A stretch of 64,000 bases of DNA. Origin: Haloferula luteola (GTDB lineage Bacteria > Verrucomicrobiota > Verrucomicrobiia > Verrucomicrobiales > Akkermansiaceae). The translations under genes were made by a program, and so were the position numbers. The notes under the pieces are model-generated. The model saw only the letters and a program-made list of their open reading frames with translations, was not told the DNA's origin and ran no database searches. Below are positions 52,840 to 61,135 of this stretch, piece by piece. The stretch lies in the NCBI RefSeq assembly GCF_014201715.1, contig NZ_JACHFD010000001.1:62001-126000 (forward strand). The letters are read 5' to 3'. Positions within the stretch are counted from its first letter, which is position 1. Every line of letters begins with the position of its first letter.

Positions 52840-53228
52840 AGTATTAAACGGTGCGAATGCGCACGCTACGCGCGCGCAATTCTTGGGAGCCGATCCGCCC
52901 AGGTGGGGTCCCAGCGCAGTCACCGAGTGCAACGAGGGGAACCCCCGTTCGAGCATGGCACGCAGGTGCTTAGGGACTCGTTCCCTTAGCACGCTGCCGC
53001 CACGCGGAGATAAGCGGGGTTGACGGCGCGGGGTGCCTGGGGCGGGGTCCGGTCTTCCGGACGGGGTGCGGAGCTGCGGAGGGTCGGCGACGGTTCCTCA
53101 ATGCCCCCTTCCCTGCCCTCTTTTTATCCATCCCTTGCTCAATAGACTTGCTAACAAGTAAACCTAACTTAATATTTTCCCGCCTTCCTGAAGGCGTTAA
53201 ATATCAAGTAAAATTTGGGTTTTTGACG
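52840..53228. other. Non-coding interval between divergent small genes, operator at its right end
   Basis: No supportable frame. The region is GC-rich up to 53110, then turns AT-rich and carries the palindrome at 53147 and the sequence conserved in the second element. It probably contains the promoters of both flanking genes. Confidence 0.4.
53147..53158. promoter_or_regulatory. Conserved palindromic operator candidate, first copy
   Basis: CTTGCTAACAAG, an inverted repeat, followed by TAAAC; the same 12 bases and similar flanks occur at 55219-55230 before the related gene. It is 70 bases upstream of the right-end HTH gene in both copies. Confidence 0.5.
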
Positions 53229-53534
53229 ATGGGCACAGTTTCACGAAAAGAGGCGCTCCGGGTGAGAGCCTGGGAGAAGTTTTGCGAGAAGGAATGTGGG
53301 GTCTACCCACCCAAGCTTGCAGCGGCGGAATTGGGCATGACCACTCAGGGGGTCCGATCTGCCTCAGATGCCGGTTGGATCAGTTACTTCCTGGTGGGAA
53401 GAGAACGCTTTTATTCCCGCCGGGACGTGTCACGCTACCGGCACAATCCGAGGCGGCCGGGGTGCCCAAATACCCTCCCTCCCCCTCATCTTGGGACCGC
53501 AAATAAGACGCGGGAGATGATTGATTCACTGTAA
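53229..53534 (+). CDS. Small HTH-like DNA-binding protein at the right end of the phage element
   Basis: 101 residues from the ATG at 53229. Residues 20-65 (CGVYPPKLAAAELGMTTQGV, then WISYFLVGRERFYSRRDVSR) have the pattern of an excisionase/MerR-like winged helix: helix, turn, recognition helix, then an aromatic wing. Three bases after its stop begins the dif-like site. The gene and its upstream region are duplicated at 55219-55618. Placement at the attachment site suggests control of Xer recombination or repression of the phage; this is inference. Confidence 0.6.
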   Translation: MGTVSRKEALRVRAWEKFCEKECGVYPPKLAAAELGMTTQGVRSASDAGWISYFLVGRERFYSRRDVSRYRHNPRRPGCPNTLPPPHLGTANKTREMIDSL

Positions 53535-53536
53535 GT

Positions 53537-53564
53537 CGTTGATATAGTGTATGTAATGCGGAAT
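53537..53564 (+). other. dif-like Xer site, right end of the inovirus element
   Basis: Left arm CGTTGATATAG (53537-53547), core TGTATG (53548-53553) and right arm TAATGCGGAAT (53554-53564). Core and right arm equal those at 42430-42446. The left arm and the six bases before it (GTAAGT) equal those at 55602-55618, so these belong to the elements and not to the host. Confidence 0.7.
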
Positions 53565-53718
53565 CAACTCAAGGGACTGTAGAAAAGAATCGAAACAGCT
53601 TGGGGAATCAGGTGCGAAGGTGCATTATTGGGTGTTGAGACTCATTTCAGGGTGAACCACATACTCTAGAGATTCGTTTTGGCGATGTTCCGCAATTCTA
53701 AGATCTCTAATCACTGAA

Positions 53719-54210
53719 ATGAAATCACATTATCTTCACTTTCTCCTAATATCCCTAATTTCAAGTCAATTGTTGGCGTGCGCATTTACACCAAGTGAAC
53801 TTCACTACAACGCACCCAAAGACATTGTTCAATTTGGAGTTTTTCAAAAGGATGCATTTATTCCAGACGAAAAGCCACTCTCACAAAACATATCTCACGA
53901 TTTAAGGGAGATTGCTCTGAGTCTGCCGATCTGGGATGGCGGATGGATAAATTCAGAGCAATGGATATACAAAAACTCTAGTAGTGGCATTGACTCTCAA
54001 GAATGGGCAATCCCGGCGGATGGCGCCCAAATTTCATATAATTTGAGGCGGCTTCATTCTTCTGAAGATGGAGCGATACGAGTTGAATTACGACGCCCCT
54101 CTTCAAAATTATTCACTCCTAGCGGAGGTAGATATCTACCATGGACTGCTATCATTAGACGAACCAGCAATGGATGGATTATCGAATCCAACTCAAAGAC
54201 AATTATTTAG
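53719..54210 (+). CDS. Putative lipoprotein, satellite element
   Basis: 163 residues. The signal sequence has a lipobox, LISSQLLACAF, with cysteine at 21. The mature part is polar and beta-rich (FGVFQKDAFIPDEKPLSQNI; LPIWDGGWINSEQWIYKNSS). There is no known domain. It is AT-rich with codon use unlike the backbone, a sign of transfer. A surface lipoprotein on a phage element could block superinfection, as known for other prophages; here that is only inference. Confidence 0.6.
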   Translation: MKSHYLHFLLISLISSQLLACAFTPSELHYNAPKDIVQFGVFQKDAFIPDEKPLSQNISHDLREIALSLPIWDGGWINSEQWIYKNSSSGIDSQEWAIPADGAQISYNLRRLHSSEDGAIRVELRRPSSKLFTPSGGRYLPWTAIIRRTSNGWIIESNSKTII

Positions 54211-54676
54211 AGCTGACTTAATGACCCAATCTCCGTCATCGCCTTTTCTTCCTTTGATCTCTCATTCGGTCATATTGCCTTCTCCATTTCGGCTTAAACA
54301 AATCTCTAAGGCATCGTTTGATCTTCTGGGAGAACTTGAAAAAATTCATATGGGACTTTAAGTTTTTGGTTTTCTTGGTGTTGGAATGCCTCCGGAATCC
54401 CAGCAAACTCAATGAGATGCCCAAAAACTTTTGCTTCCTCGAATAGGTATTGGCTTAATCTTAAGGGGTGCGTCTACCAGTTTCACCCGTTCGAAGGCCA
54501 TTCCCTTCGCTTAGCCATGGCAATGGTGTTTGCATTTCTTGGGGAATGTCGAACACCAATTGCATGTTTTTGATTTCTCAAAAATGAATGAAATCTTCAA
54601 TCCCCCTAAGCTGTTGATGGTAGGCATGTTAAATTTCACATCTCGACATTATTGTTTGGAGGCTTACCTTCGAACG
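54211..54676. other. Non-coding interval, AT-rich
   Basis: I see no gene. Short frames here have no SD and no coherent composition. It probably holds the promoter for the XRE-type gene that follows. Confidence 0.4.
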
Positions 54677-55141
54677 ATGGCATCAACAGGAAGCAGGCTC
54701 AGCAAAGCTCGGGAATCTCAAGGCCTCACGGTTTTTCAGGCCTCCTCAAAAACAGGGCTCTCCGCTCAACAAATCGAGGATTTTGAGAGCGATACGATTC
54801 ACCCAACTCCGCTTGAAATTCGAGGGATTTTAGCTGGGCTCGGATACTCAAGGGATGAGGCTGTTCAGTTTCTGAAGGGGGCGACTGGGACCACAATTGG
54901 GGAATTCCAAAGACGGAAGGCGAGTTTACCCCCTGCCCCACCATTTGTGACTTTCTCAAAGGGAAGAATATCACTTCATGACCGGGGTTCGAAACGAAAT
55001 GACTACTGTATAGAAGGAACCCAGGTCGATTCAGCCGACAAAATCCTATCTCTTATTGATCATTTGTCTCGAAAGGAATGGATCACCAAAAAGCATCTAA
55101 GAGATTTTGTTCGATTCTCTTCCCAACTTCTTGACGACTGA
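54677..55141 (+). CDS. XRE-family (lambda-repressor-type HTH) regulator, satellite element
   Basis: 154 residues from the ATG at 54677. The N-terminal HTH is clear: GSRLSKARESQGLTVFQASS, KTGLSAQQIEDFESD, with the QxxxSxxTGLSxxxIxxFE pattern of XRE proteins. The C-terminal half (SADKILSLIDHLSRKEWITK) is helical and may dimerise or sense a signal. It is the likely repressor of the element. The longer start at 54530 adds unlikely sequence. Confidence 0.72.
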   Translation: MASTGSRLSKARESQGLTVFQASSKTGLSAQQIEDFESDTIHPTPLEIRGILAGLGYSRDEAVQFLKGATGTTIGEFQRRKASLPPAPPFVTFSKGRISLHDRGSKRNDYCIEGTQVDSADKILSLIDHLSRKEWITKKHLRDFVRFSSQLLDD

Positions 55142-55218
55142 TCCTAAGAACAGCGGGACAAACTCCAGGCCTCTGCTTTGTTGCCAGCCATGAATTTGCG
55201 TGAACCTCCGCTTACCAT

Positions 55219-55230
55219 CTTGCTAACAAG
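55219..55230. promoter_or_regulatory. Conserved palindromic operator candidate, second copy
   Basis: CTTGCTAACAAG, identical to 53147-53158, with the same distance to the downstream frame. Conservation although the gene behind it has decayed suggests recent or constrained homology. Confidence 0.45.
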
Positions 55231-55294
55231 TAAACTAAACTTAAGGAGTTCCCGCTTTCCCTGACGCATTAAATATCAATTAAAATTTGAGTTT

Positions 55295-55618
55295 TTGACG
55301 ATAGTCACGGTTTCACGGAAAGAGGTGCTTGAGGTGAAAGCTTTGGAGAAGTTTCTTGAGCAGGTATGCGGGGTGTACCCACCCAAGCTTGCTTCGGCTG
55401 AATTGGGTGTGACCACTCAGGTGTCCGATTTGCCTCAGACGCCGGTTGGATCAGTGACTTCCTTATTGGAAGAGATCGCTTTTATTCCCCCCCGAGACGT
55501 GTCACGCTACCCGCACAATCCGAGGCTGCTGAGGTCTTCAGATCTCTTTCCTCCCCTCCATCTCGGTACCAAAATCAGACGCGGAAGATGCTTGAAACGC
55601 TGTAAGTCGTTGATATAG
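55295..55618 (+). pseudogene. Decayed copy of the right-end HTH gene
   Basis: Homologous to the 101-residue gene at 53229. The ATG of that copy is ATA here, so only a TTG start remains. A one-base loss after the TTQ codons shifts the middle of the protein (VSDLPQTPVGSV...) and a one-base gain before RDVSRY restores the frame. The HTH N-terminus (CGVYPPKLASAELGVTTQ) is kept. The stop again lies at the dif-like site. Confidence 0.65.
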
Positions 55619-55635
55619 TGTATGTAATGCGGAGT
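55608..55635 (+). other. dif-like Xer site, right end of satellite element
   Basis: Left arm CGTTGATATAG (55608-55618), core TGTATG (55619-55624), right arm TAATGCGGAGT (55625-55635), one base different from the other two. It marks the return to host DNA. Confidence 0.65.
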
Positions 55636-56085
55636 CGTCTTTTCCCAAGAACGTCTCCTAGCCGTTCAGCTGTTTCATTGTCGGTGGCAACCCGCTGCCC
55701 TTCCGTGCCGCGGAGATGACACCGTGACGAGGACCCGTCTCTCACCGGATCCGAATGATGTTCCAGATAGCGAGTGCCACCACTCCGACATTCGTCGGTA
55801 TCTGCTGGATCCCCGTCAAGGGAGGGAGATGGAGAGCATCCCCCAGAGAAATCATGCACCAAGATTTCCAACCACTGAGCCTTCCAACCGTGGGCGGAAA
55901 CGGCGGACATCGCCGAACACCCCTTCCCGGAGTCTTCTGGGCAACGCAGAGAGCCGTTGAAGACGATGGGATTCTCTTGACGGACTTCAGACGTTCCAAT
56001 GAGCGAGGCTTCTGATTCCTGATCCATCGGCTCCCCCTTCAGCGGCCAGAATGATTTGGCCGTGTGGACAAATGGGTCACGCAGC
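55636..56085. other. Interval without a supportable gene
   Basis: Several frames are open on both strands but none has coherent protein composition, start signal or family pattern. It is flanked by the satellite and the IS5 remnant and is probably degraded coding or insertion debris. Confidence 0.4.
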
Positions 56086-56090
56086 CAATC

Positions 56091-56770
56091 CATTGAGGCA
56101 GCGAGGAATACGCAGGAAAGCGTCGATCTCGGCGATCCGGTCGTAGCGAGTGCCGATTCGACGGAAGCACTTGATACTCCCGAAGAAGTTCTCAACCACG
56201 TAGCGGCGTTTGCCGACATCCTTCACTTACAAGTGCTGAGACTCCGGTTCTTGCGGCAGGGAATGTTGGCAACGCCTTCCAATGCACAGGATCGATGGTC
56301 GGATCGTGTCGCTGTCGTAGCCCATGTCGGCCATTACCACGAGTCCGGCCATTTCCCCGAGTACTTCAATGGCGCTGCTCCAAGTCCGACTCGCTGCTTG
56401 GCACAAGCTTGAGGTTGATCAGCTTGCCTCTGCTTTTGGTAACCGCGTTGAGCCTGGAGTTTCGTCCGCCTTTGGTCTTGCCGAAGCCTTGTTGCTCCGG
56501 GGTTCTGGAGAAGTGGCTAGCGCCCTGATGGACCTACGCGTAGGTGGCGTCGATGATCTTCAACTCATCGACCGCTGCCGACGCACGTGCCGTTTCCTCG
56601 ACCATCCGTTTGAACAAGCCGCGTTTGGTCCATCGGTTGTGGAAGCGGTAGACGCTCTTCCTTTGGCGATCCTTCGCGGGGAGTGGGTTCCACTGGCAAC
56701 CCGATACGAGGATCCACCCGATGTCGCCAAACGTTTTGAAAAGATCGGCCAGAAGGCGGCCTTCAATCTA
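56091..56770 (-). pseudogene. IS5-family transposase, multiply frameshifted remnant
   Basis: Reading the minus strand across frames gives an N-terminal part (ILVSGCQWNPLP, SVYRFHNRWTKRGLFKRM), DELKIIDATY for the first catalytic Asp region, and the C-terminal DDE signature KRRYVVENFFGSIKCFRRI with Y-x2-(x)-E-x6-K spacing. At least two frameshifts and stops lie between them, and about 150 bases are missing in the middle. Terminal inverted repeats were not found, so the ends are approximate. It is inactive. Confidence 0.8.
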
Positions 56771-56916
56771 AATGCAGGTCAGCACGACCTATCGTTAGGG
56801 CAATCTTTAACTTGCTCGAGAATCACGTCCGATATCTCTGTCACATAATCACTCAAAGCACCAATGGAGCCCAGAAATCCTTTGATCTCTCAAGCACTTC
56901 AATTTGTCCACACGGA

Positions 56917-57006
56917 CTTAGCGTGACGACTGAAACCATCCGCTGGCGACTGAAGCAGATCTATGGCAAACTGGATGTTCACGGTCGCATTGAGGCCGCT
57001 CTGTGA
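56917..57006 (+). pseudogene. LuxR-type HTH fragment
   Basis: The last 30 residues of a LuxR/FixJ-family regulator: LSVTTETIRWRLKQIYGKLD then VHGRIEAAL, the turn and recognition helix with typical end. Upstream sequence to 56812 is open but does not read as the rest of the domain. The gene was probably cut by the IS remnant next to it. The remaining 288 bases to 57293 have no gene. Confidence 0.6.
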
Positions 57007-57293
57007 AGTCCATCAGCCTGAAAGAAAATACAGGAGCCTGGATTACGTCTTTCCTTATGAGGGCATCACCATGAAGGCACGTTCGAAGCAAACTACCCGC
57101 TTGGGGGGGGCGCTTACGTCTGACGCCACTGGACTTGCAGGCAGTTTTCATGTTCGACTCCGACTCCTCGGCAAGCCTCTCCTTGCTCCGATGTTACAGC
57201 AGCTCTCGTGTCGTAGCAGGCCGATTCACACATGCTCGAAGGGGCCCTGCCCGTTCCTCCTCGTAATTCCAGCTGAATTTCAAATCCAAATCC

Positions 57294-58679
57294 ATGATTT
57301 ATTCTTTGGCAAGAACCGGCCTAGTGGCCTTGGCATCCATGCTCATTTTCACCTCGATGAGTGCCCATGGACAAGGCCCCGAAGGTCATGGATACCTAGA
57401 CATTCTCGATGAAAATCTCGTGGAGGGTGCCAACTGGAGCGTCGATCCCAATGGTCGCAAGGAGCTGCGTGAAGGGGGATTCAATAGCAGCACTTATCTA
57501 TACATGACCGGTCAGGACAGCCCGATTTCGATCCGCGGACTCAACATTCCAATCCGCGAAAACCCGGGACCCGGCGAATTCCGCTTCCTTTCCTTCGCCT
57601 GGCGGAAATGGGGAAGCGGTCCCATCGCCATCAAATTCGAACTCAGCAACCCAGAGAACCAGGAAGGCAGCTTGGGAGCAAAGGATGACTACACACTCTA
57701 CGCTGGCGAGCGGCCTCCCAAGAAGGGGAAAGGGCTTCAATTGACCGATCAACTCGGCGGCGGCTGGCAGGACATGCCGCTCGATCTCTGGCAGACGTTC
57801 GGCGAGTTCACCGTCACCGGACTCACCTTCATCGTCGAGTCCCGCGATGCTGGCTTCGATGCCGTGGCTTTCGCCGCAACCCTGGACGGATTCTCCTCCT
57901 CCGCCCCGCTGGTCCAGCCGAAGATCGCGGATTCCGTGGAAACCGGAGAGTCGGCTCCCAGCAGCAACTCCGAAGCCGTGAGGGAGGACGGTACGACTGA
58001 CGAGGTGAAGATCGACTGGGCGGGCCAGATCAAAGCCGGCGGCATCTGGATGTATCCGCTCTATGTTTGCGCGATTGCCGCGATGGTCATCTCCGTCCAG
58101 CGCCTCCTGACGATCCGGGAGTCTCGCCTTGCTCCGCCCGCCCTTTGCCAGGCTCTTGGCCACGGAGCGGCGAAGGGCAACTTCGAGTCTGTCATCAAAG
58201 CCTGCGATGCAAATCCATCCACCTTGGCCAACGTCGTCCGTTTTATTCTCGAACACCCCCACGCCGGCATCGATGTCGTCAATCAGACTGCCGGCGACAT
58301 CGCTTCACGCGATATTCGAGGTCACCTTGCACGGATCTATCCGCTGTCGTTGATTTCGTCCATTTCCCCTCTACTCGGTCTGCTGGGCACGATTATCGGG
58401 ATGGTCGAGGCATTCGGCATCGTCGCGCTTTACGGCGATGAGGGTGGCGCAAGCATCCTGTCGGATTCGATTTCCAAGGCCCTGATCACCACCGCTGCGG
58501 GCCTCATTGTGGCGATCCCGTGCATCGCGGTCTACTTCACCCTGAAAAACCGCATCATGACGTTCGCCACGCTCATCGAAGTCGAAGTCGAGCAACTCAT
58601 CACGCACCTCTACTTGCGTCCTGGCTCGAACGCCGGTTCCGGTGTGATGGCCAACGAAACCCACCTCGGAAATAGCTGA
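57294..58679 (+). CDS. MotA/TolQ/ExbB-family proton channel protein with N-terminal periplasmic domain
   Basis: 461 residues. A signal sequence (GLVALASMLIFTSMSAHG) leads to about 220 residues that resemble a beta-sandwich domain (GEFRFLSFAWRKWGSGPIAI, DLWQTFGEFTVTGLTFIVES). The ExbB core follows: first helix MYPLYVCAIAAMVISVQRL, then LISSISPLLGLLGTIIGMVE and ALITTAAGLIVAIPCIAVYF, the family's signature helices. ExbB complexes use the proton gradient to energise envelope work. Long periplasmic extensions on ExbB are common in this phylum and in planctomycetes. It starts an operon with two exbD genes. Confidence 0.85.
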   Translation: MIYSLARTGLVALASMLIFTSMSAHGQGPEGHGYLDILDENLVEGANWSVDPNGRKELREGGFNSSTYLYMTGQDSPISIRGLNIPIRENPGPGEFRFLSFAWRKWGSGPIAIKFELSNPENQEGSLGAKDDYTLYAGERPPKKGKGLQLTDQLGGGWQDMPLDLWQTFGEFTVTGLTFIVESRDAGFDAVAFAATLDGFSSSAPLVQPKIADSVETGESAPSSNSEAVREDGTTDEVKIDWAGQIKAGGIWMYPLYVCAIAAMVISVQRLLTIRESRLAPPALCQALGHGAAKGNFESVIKACDANPSTLANVVRFILEHPHAGIDVVNQTAGDIASRDIRGHLARIYPLSLISSISPLLGLLGTIIGMVEAFGIVALYGDEGGASILSDSISKALITTAAGLIVAIPCIAVYFTLKNRIMTFATLIEVEVEQLITHLYLRPGSNAGSGVMANETHLGNS

Positions 58680-58687
58680 CCTACGTT

Positions 58688-59158
58688 ATGCGAATCGACT
58701 TGGAAGAGGACAACGAGATCGGCGTCGACATGGCACCGCTCATCGACTGCGTGTTCCTGCTGCTGATCTTTTTCCTCGTGACCACGATGATGAAGAAGTG
58801 GGAAACCCAGATTCCGCTAACTCTGCCCGAGAGCACCTCAAGTCTTTCGACGAGCAAGACCAACGAGAGTTCTGAAGTGATCGCTTTGGGCATCGACAAG
58901 ACGCTCTATACCGTCGCCGGGCGCAACACTTACACGGGCGAGACGACCTACAAGCCGATCGACGACCTTGAGCGTCATCTCTCGGACCTCAAGGCAGCCC
59001 GCGGCAGCGATATCCCACTGGAAATCGCTGCCGACCGAAGCATCCCCGTCAAGCGGGTGATCGAGATCTTCGACATCTGCCAGCTCAGCGGCTTCAAGCA
59101 GACCCGGGTACGACTTGGCAGTCGACCGAACATGGAACCGGAGGTGGAAGCCCCGTGA
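58688..59158 (+). CDS. ExbD/TolR-family protein, first copy
   Basis: 156 residues. A cytosolic N-terminus, then a membrane helix with the conserved Asp: MAPLIDCVFLLLIFFLVTT (the Asp of PLIDCVF is the proton-linked residue). The periplasmic part (about 50-150) has the EIAADRSIPVKRVIEIFDIC segment of the ExbD/TolR domain. It pairs with the upstream ExbB. It starts nine bases after the exbB stop, and its own stop overlaps the next GTG by four bases. Confidence 0.9.
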   Translation: MRIDLEEDNEIGVDMAPLIDCVFLLLIFFLVTTMMKKWETQIPLTLPESTSSLSTSKTNESSEVIALGIDKTLYTVAGRNTYTGETTYKPIDDLERHLSDLKAARGSDIPLEIAADRSIPVKRVIEIFDICQLSGFKQTRVRLGSRPNMEPEVEAP

Positions 59159-59577
59159 AGATCAATCTCCATGACAACGAGCAGCCCGAGGTGTCGATGT
59201 CGCCGCTCATCGACTGTGTCTTCCTGCTGCTGATCTTCTTCCTAGTCGCCAGCATGGCAAAGGTGAAGAACAAGGACATTTCGGTGGATCTCCCCGAGTC
59301 CGAAGCCGCGATCCAGCTCCGTCCCCACGACAACCAGGTGGTCATCGGCATCGACCCGGACAGCCAACTCTACTGGGAAGGCTCACCCTGCACGACGAAC
59401 TTCCTGCTCGAGCAACTTCGCGACCTCTGCATTGAGGACCCGGAGCGACAGATCCGCGTCGACATGGATAAAGAGGCTCCGTTCGGCCGCTTTGTTGAAG
59501 TGATGGACGCTTGCCAGTTCTACGACTTGAAAAACGTGGGAATCCGCACCTTCGATGAGAGCTACAATCGAGACTGA
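59155..59577 (+). CDS. ExbD/TolR-family protein, second copy
   Basis: 140 residues from a GTG overlapping the first exbD. The helix MSPLIDCVFLLLIFFLVAS again carries the Asp. The periplasmic domain (DKEAPFGRFVEVMDACQFYD) is ExbD-like but only distantly similar to the first. Two ExbD paralogues with one ExbB suggest a mixed dimer in the channel. Its end overlaps the following gene by 23 bases. Confidence 0.88.
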   Translation: MKINLHDNEQPEVSMSPLIDCVFLLLIFFLVASMAKVKNKDISVDLPESEAAIQLRPHDNQVVIGIDPDSQLYWEGSPCTTNFLLEQLRDLCIEDPERQIRVDMDKEAPFGRFVEVMDACQFYDLKNVGIRTFDESYNRD

Positions 59578-61060
59578 CCGGCGGGCAAAGCTCGTGTCTT
59601 GGTCAATCGCGGCAGTCGTCGCGATTGTCGGTGCACTCGTGATCGTGCTGACGCCCAAGCCAGACAACAGCAAGGTGCGCCTACCCGAGCTGCAGGTGCC
59701 CAAGCTTCAAAAGCCGGACAACTCCAAGAAGAACAAGAAACCGCTGCCCGAGGAACTTGTGGAGGCGCGTCTCGAATCGTCCGAGATGATTGTCAGAAAA
59801 GAACTCCGCAAGCGGCTCGATCTCTTTGAGGAAATCAACCGGGAGGTAGCCTCCGAGCTGGTAAGCCATCTCGAAGCCGTCGCGAGCCGCCCGCTCCACG
59901 AGGGAATCACGGCTGATCCCAATGACGTTTCGTCGGCCCGTGAGATCATCGATTCGCGACCCCCGACTCTGGGCGACGGCCCCACTGTGGAGGATTTCTA
60001 CAACCAACTGGCGGCCTATGAGGATCGCATCCTTAACAGCCATCTGGCCAATCTTGCCGCTGCCAAGGCACTTAAGGAAGGAACCTCGTTCCCGGGTGTC
60101 CTCGAATCGATGCAGCAAATCGCCACCCGCATGCCGGACTACGGGTCGCTGGTGGATGAGGTGAAGAAACAGCATGGGATCGATGGCAAATGGTTGCCTC
60201 CCAAAGGCCACCGAAGCACCGACGACATCAACCGTTACCGTGAGCTTCTCGGCCAGACCTCCCGACAATCCGGGCTTGCCGAAAGCCGCTTGCTCGGGCT
60301 CGTCAGCAAAGTGGGTCGCAAGCCACCACCGCCAGTCCAGGCAAGGAGTAAGGGCCCGAACGGTGACGGCGACGGCGGAATGAAGGTCGAGAGCGCCGAG
60401 ATCAAGAAGGCGCTCTACAACCTCCACGAACCGAAATTCGAGAGTGAGGAACTGGTCGCCGCCCAGGCGCTTCCCGGCCGCCGCTTCTCCCGCAACTCCG
60501 AGCGCCGCGGATGGCTCTACGTCAACACTTGGTACATGATCGGCCCCTGGGACTCCCGCGGACGCAATGATTTCTCCCTGAGCCACCCCCCCGAACAGGG
60601 TGTGGATCTCGATGCCGTTTACCACGACGGCCAGGTCGGCCCTGGAGTGGCCGAGACCGACTCCCACTGGCTCAACGTCGTGGGTGACGAAGTCGAACTT
60701 GATGGCACCCTGCGCTGGAAGTTCATGCAGAGCGAGGCGATGCACAATGTGATGCCGGTCACCACCGACCGCTCGACCTGCTACGCGTACACCGAACTCT
60801 ATTTCGACGAAGCAGAAACCATGCTGGTGGCCATCGGAACCGATGACAGCGGCAAACTGTGGATCAACGGTCGCGAGATTTGGAACGACGCTGGCGCGAG
60901 CTGGTATCACATCGACGAGCACCTTGAGCCGATCGCTTTCCTGCAAGGCTGGAACCGGGTCCTCATTCGAATCGACAACAACGGTGGCTCCGCCAGTGGC
61001 TTCAGTTTCCTAATCTGCCCGCCCGATGCCCCGGTTCGCGACGGCGCTAGGGCCCGCTAG
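59555..61060 (+). CDS. Membrane-anchored partner protein with coiled coil and carbohydrate-binding-like C-terminus
   Basis: 501 residues. One N-terminal membrane helix (about 15-33, WSIAAVVAIVGALVIVLT) is followed by a Pro/Lys-rich stretch (VPKLQKPDNSKKNKKPLPEE) like the rigid spacer of TonB. A coiled coil (about 60-230) follows. The C-terminal 200 residues (WYMIGPWDSRGRNDFSL; MLVAIGTDDSGKLWINGREI, then GWNRVLIRIDNNGGSASGFS) resemble a PA14/GH2-type sugar-binding sandwich. In place of TonB, it could transmit ExbBD energy to a surface polymer. No TonB C-terminal domain is present. Confidence 0.7.
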   Translation: MRATIETDRRAKLVSWSIAAVVAIVGALVIVLTPKPDNSKVRLPELQVPKLQKPDNSKKNKKPLPEELVEARLESSEMIVRKELRKRLDLFEEINREVASELVSHLEAVASRPLHEGITADPNDVSSAREIIDSRPPTLGDGPTVEDFYNQLAAYEDRILNSHLANLAAAKALKEGTSFPGVLESMQQIATRMPDYGSLVDEVKKQHGIDGKWLPPKGHRSTDDINRYRELLGQTSRQSGLAESRLLGLVSKVGRKPPPPVQARSKGPNGDGDGGMKVESAEIKKALYNLHEPKFESEELVAAQALPGRRFSRNSERRGWLYVNTWYMIGPWDSRGRNDFSLSHPPEQGVDLDAVYHDGQVGPGVAETDSHWLNVVGDEVELDGTLRWKFMQSEAMHNVMPVTTDRSTCYAYTELYFDEAETMLVAIGTDDSGKLWINGREIWNDAGASWYHIDEHLEPIAFLQGWNRVLIRIDNNGGSASGFSFLICPPDAPVRDGARAR

Positions 61061-61135
61061 AGCCTGACACAGCTTGCAGCCGCCCAACCCGCTTTTCGCA
61101 CCACGACTCCCTAAATCTCCTTTAAGCCAAAACCC

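Larger units (their letters stand above)
42447..53564 (+). mobile_element. Integrated filamentous phage (inovirus-like) element, about 11.1 kb
   Basis: Bounded by dif-like sites. It carries rep, a candidate ssDNA-binding protein, tiny coat proteins, pIII-like, pVI-like, Zot/pI and pIV-like secretin genes in canonical filamentous-phage order on the plus strand. Genes overlap by 1-11 bases and use strong SD sequences (AAAGGAGGT twice) unlike the backbone. No integrase or transposase is encoded, fitting host XerC/XerD-mediated integration. The right third is AT-rich and holds unknown cargo. It is intact in every core gene visible, so it may be a live prophage. Confidence 0.85.
53565..55635 (+). 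mobile_element. Second, satellite-like Xer element, about 2.07 kb
   Basis: Lies between two dif-like sites with identical left arms. It carries a lipoprotein-like gene, an XRE-type regulator and a decayed copy of the right-end HTH gene with its operator. No replication or coat gene is visible. DNA is AT-rich compared with the backbone. It is best read as a phage satellite or the remnant of a related inovirus integrated at the same site. Confidence 0.6.

Noticed and set aside
54530-54676. Upstream extension of the XRE regulator
   Set aside because: The added residues are not HTH-like, and the ATG at 54677 places the HTH at the usual distance from the start.
55575-56219. 214-codon minus-strand frame between the satellite and the IS remnant
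   Set aside because: It crosses the Xer site and the transposase remnant in another frame and has no coherent composition.
59681-60946. 421-codon minus-strand frame opposite the sugar-binding anchor gene
   Set aside because: The plus strand continues the overlapping exb operon and has coherent domains; the minus frame has none.
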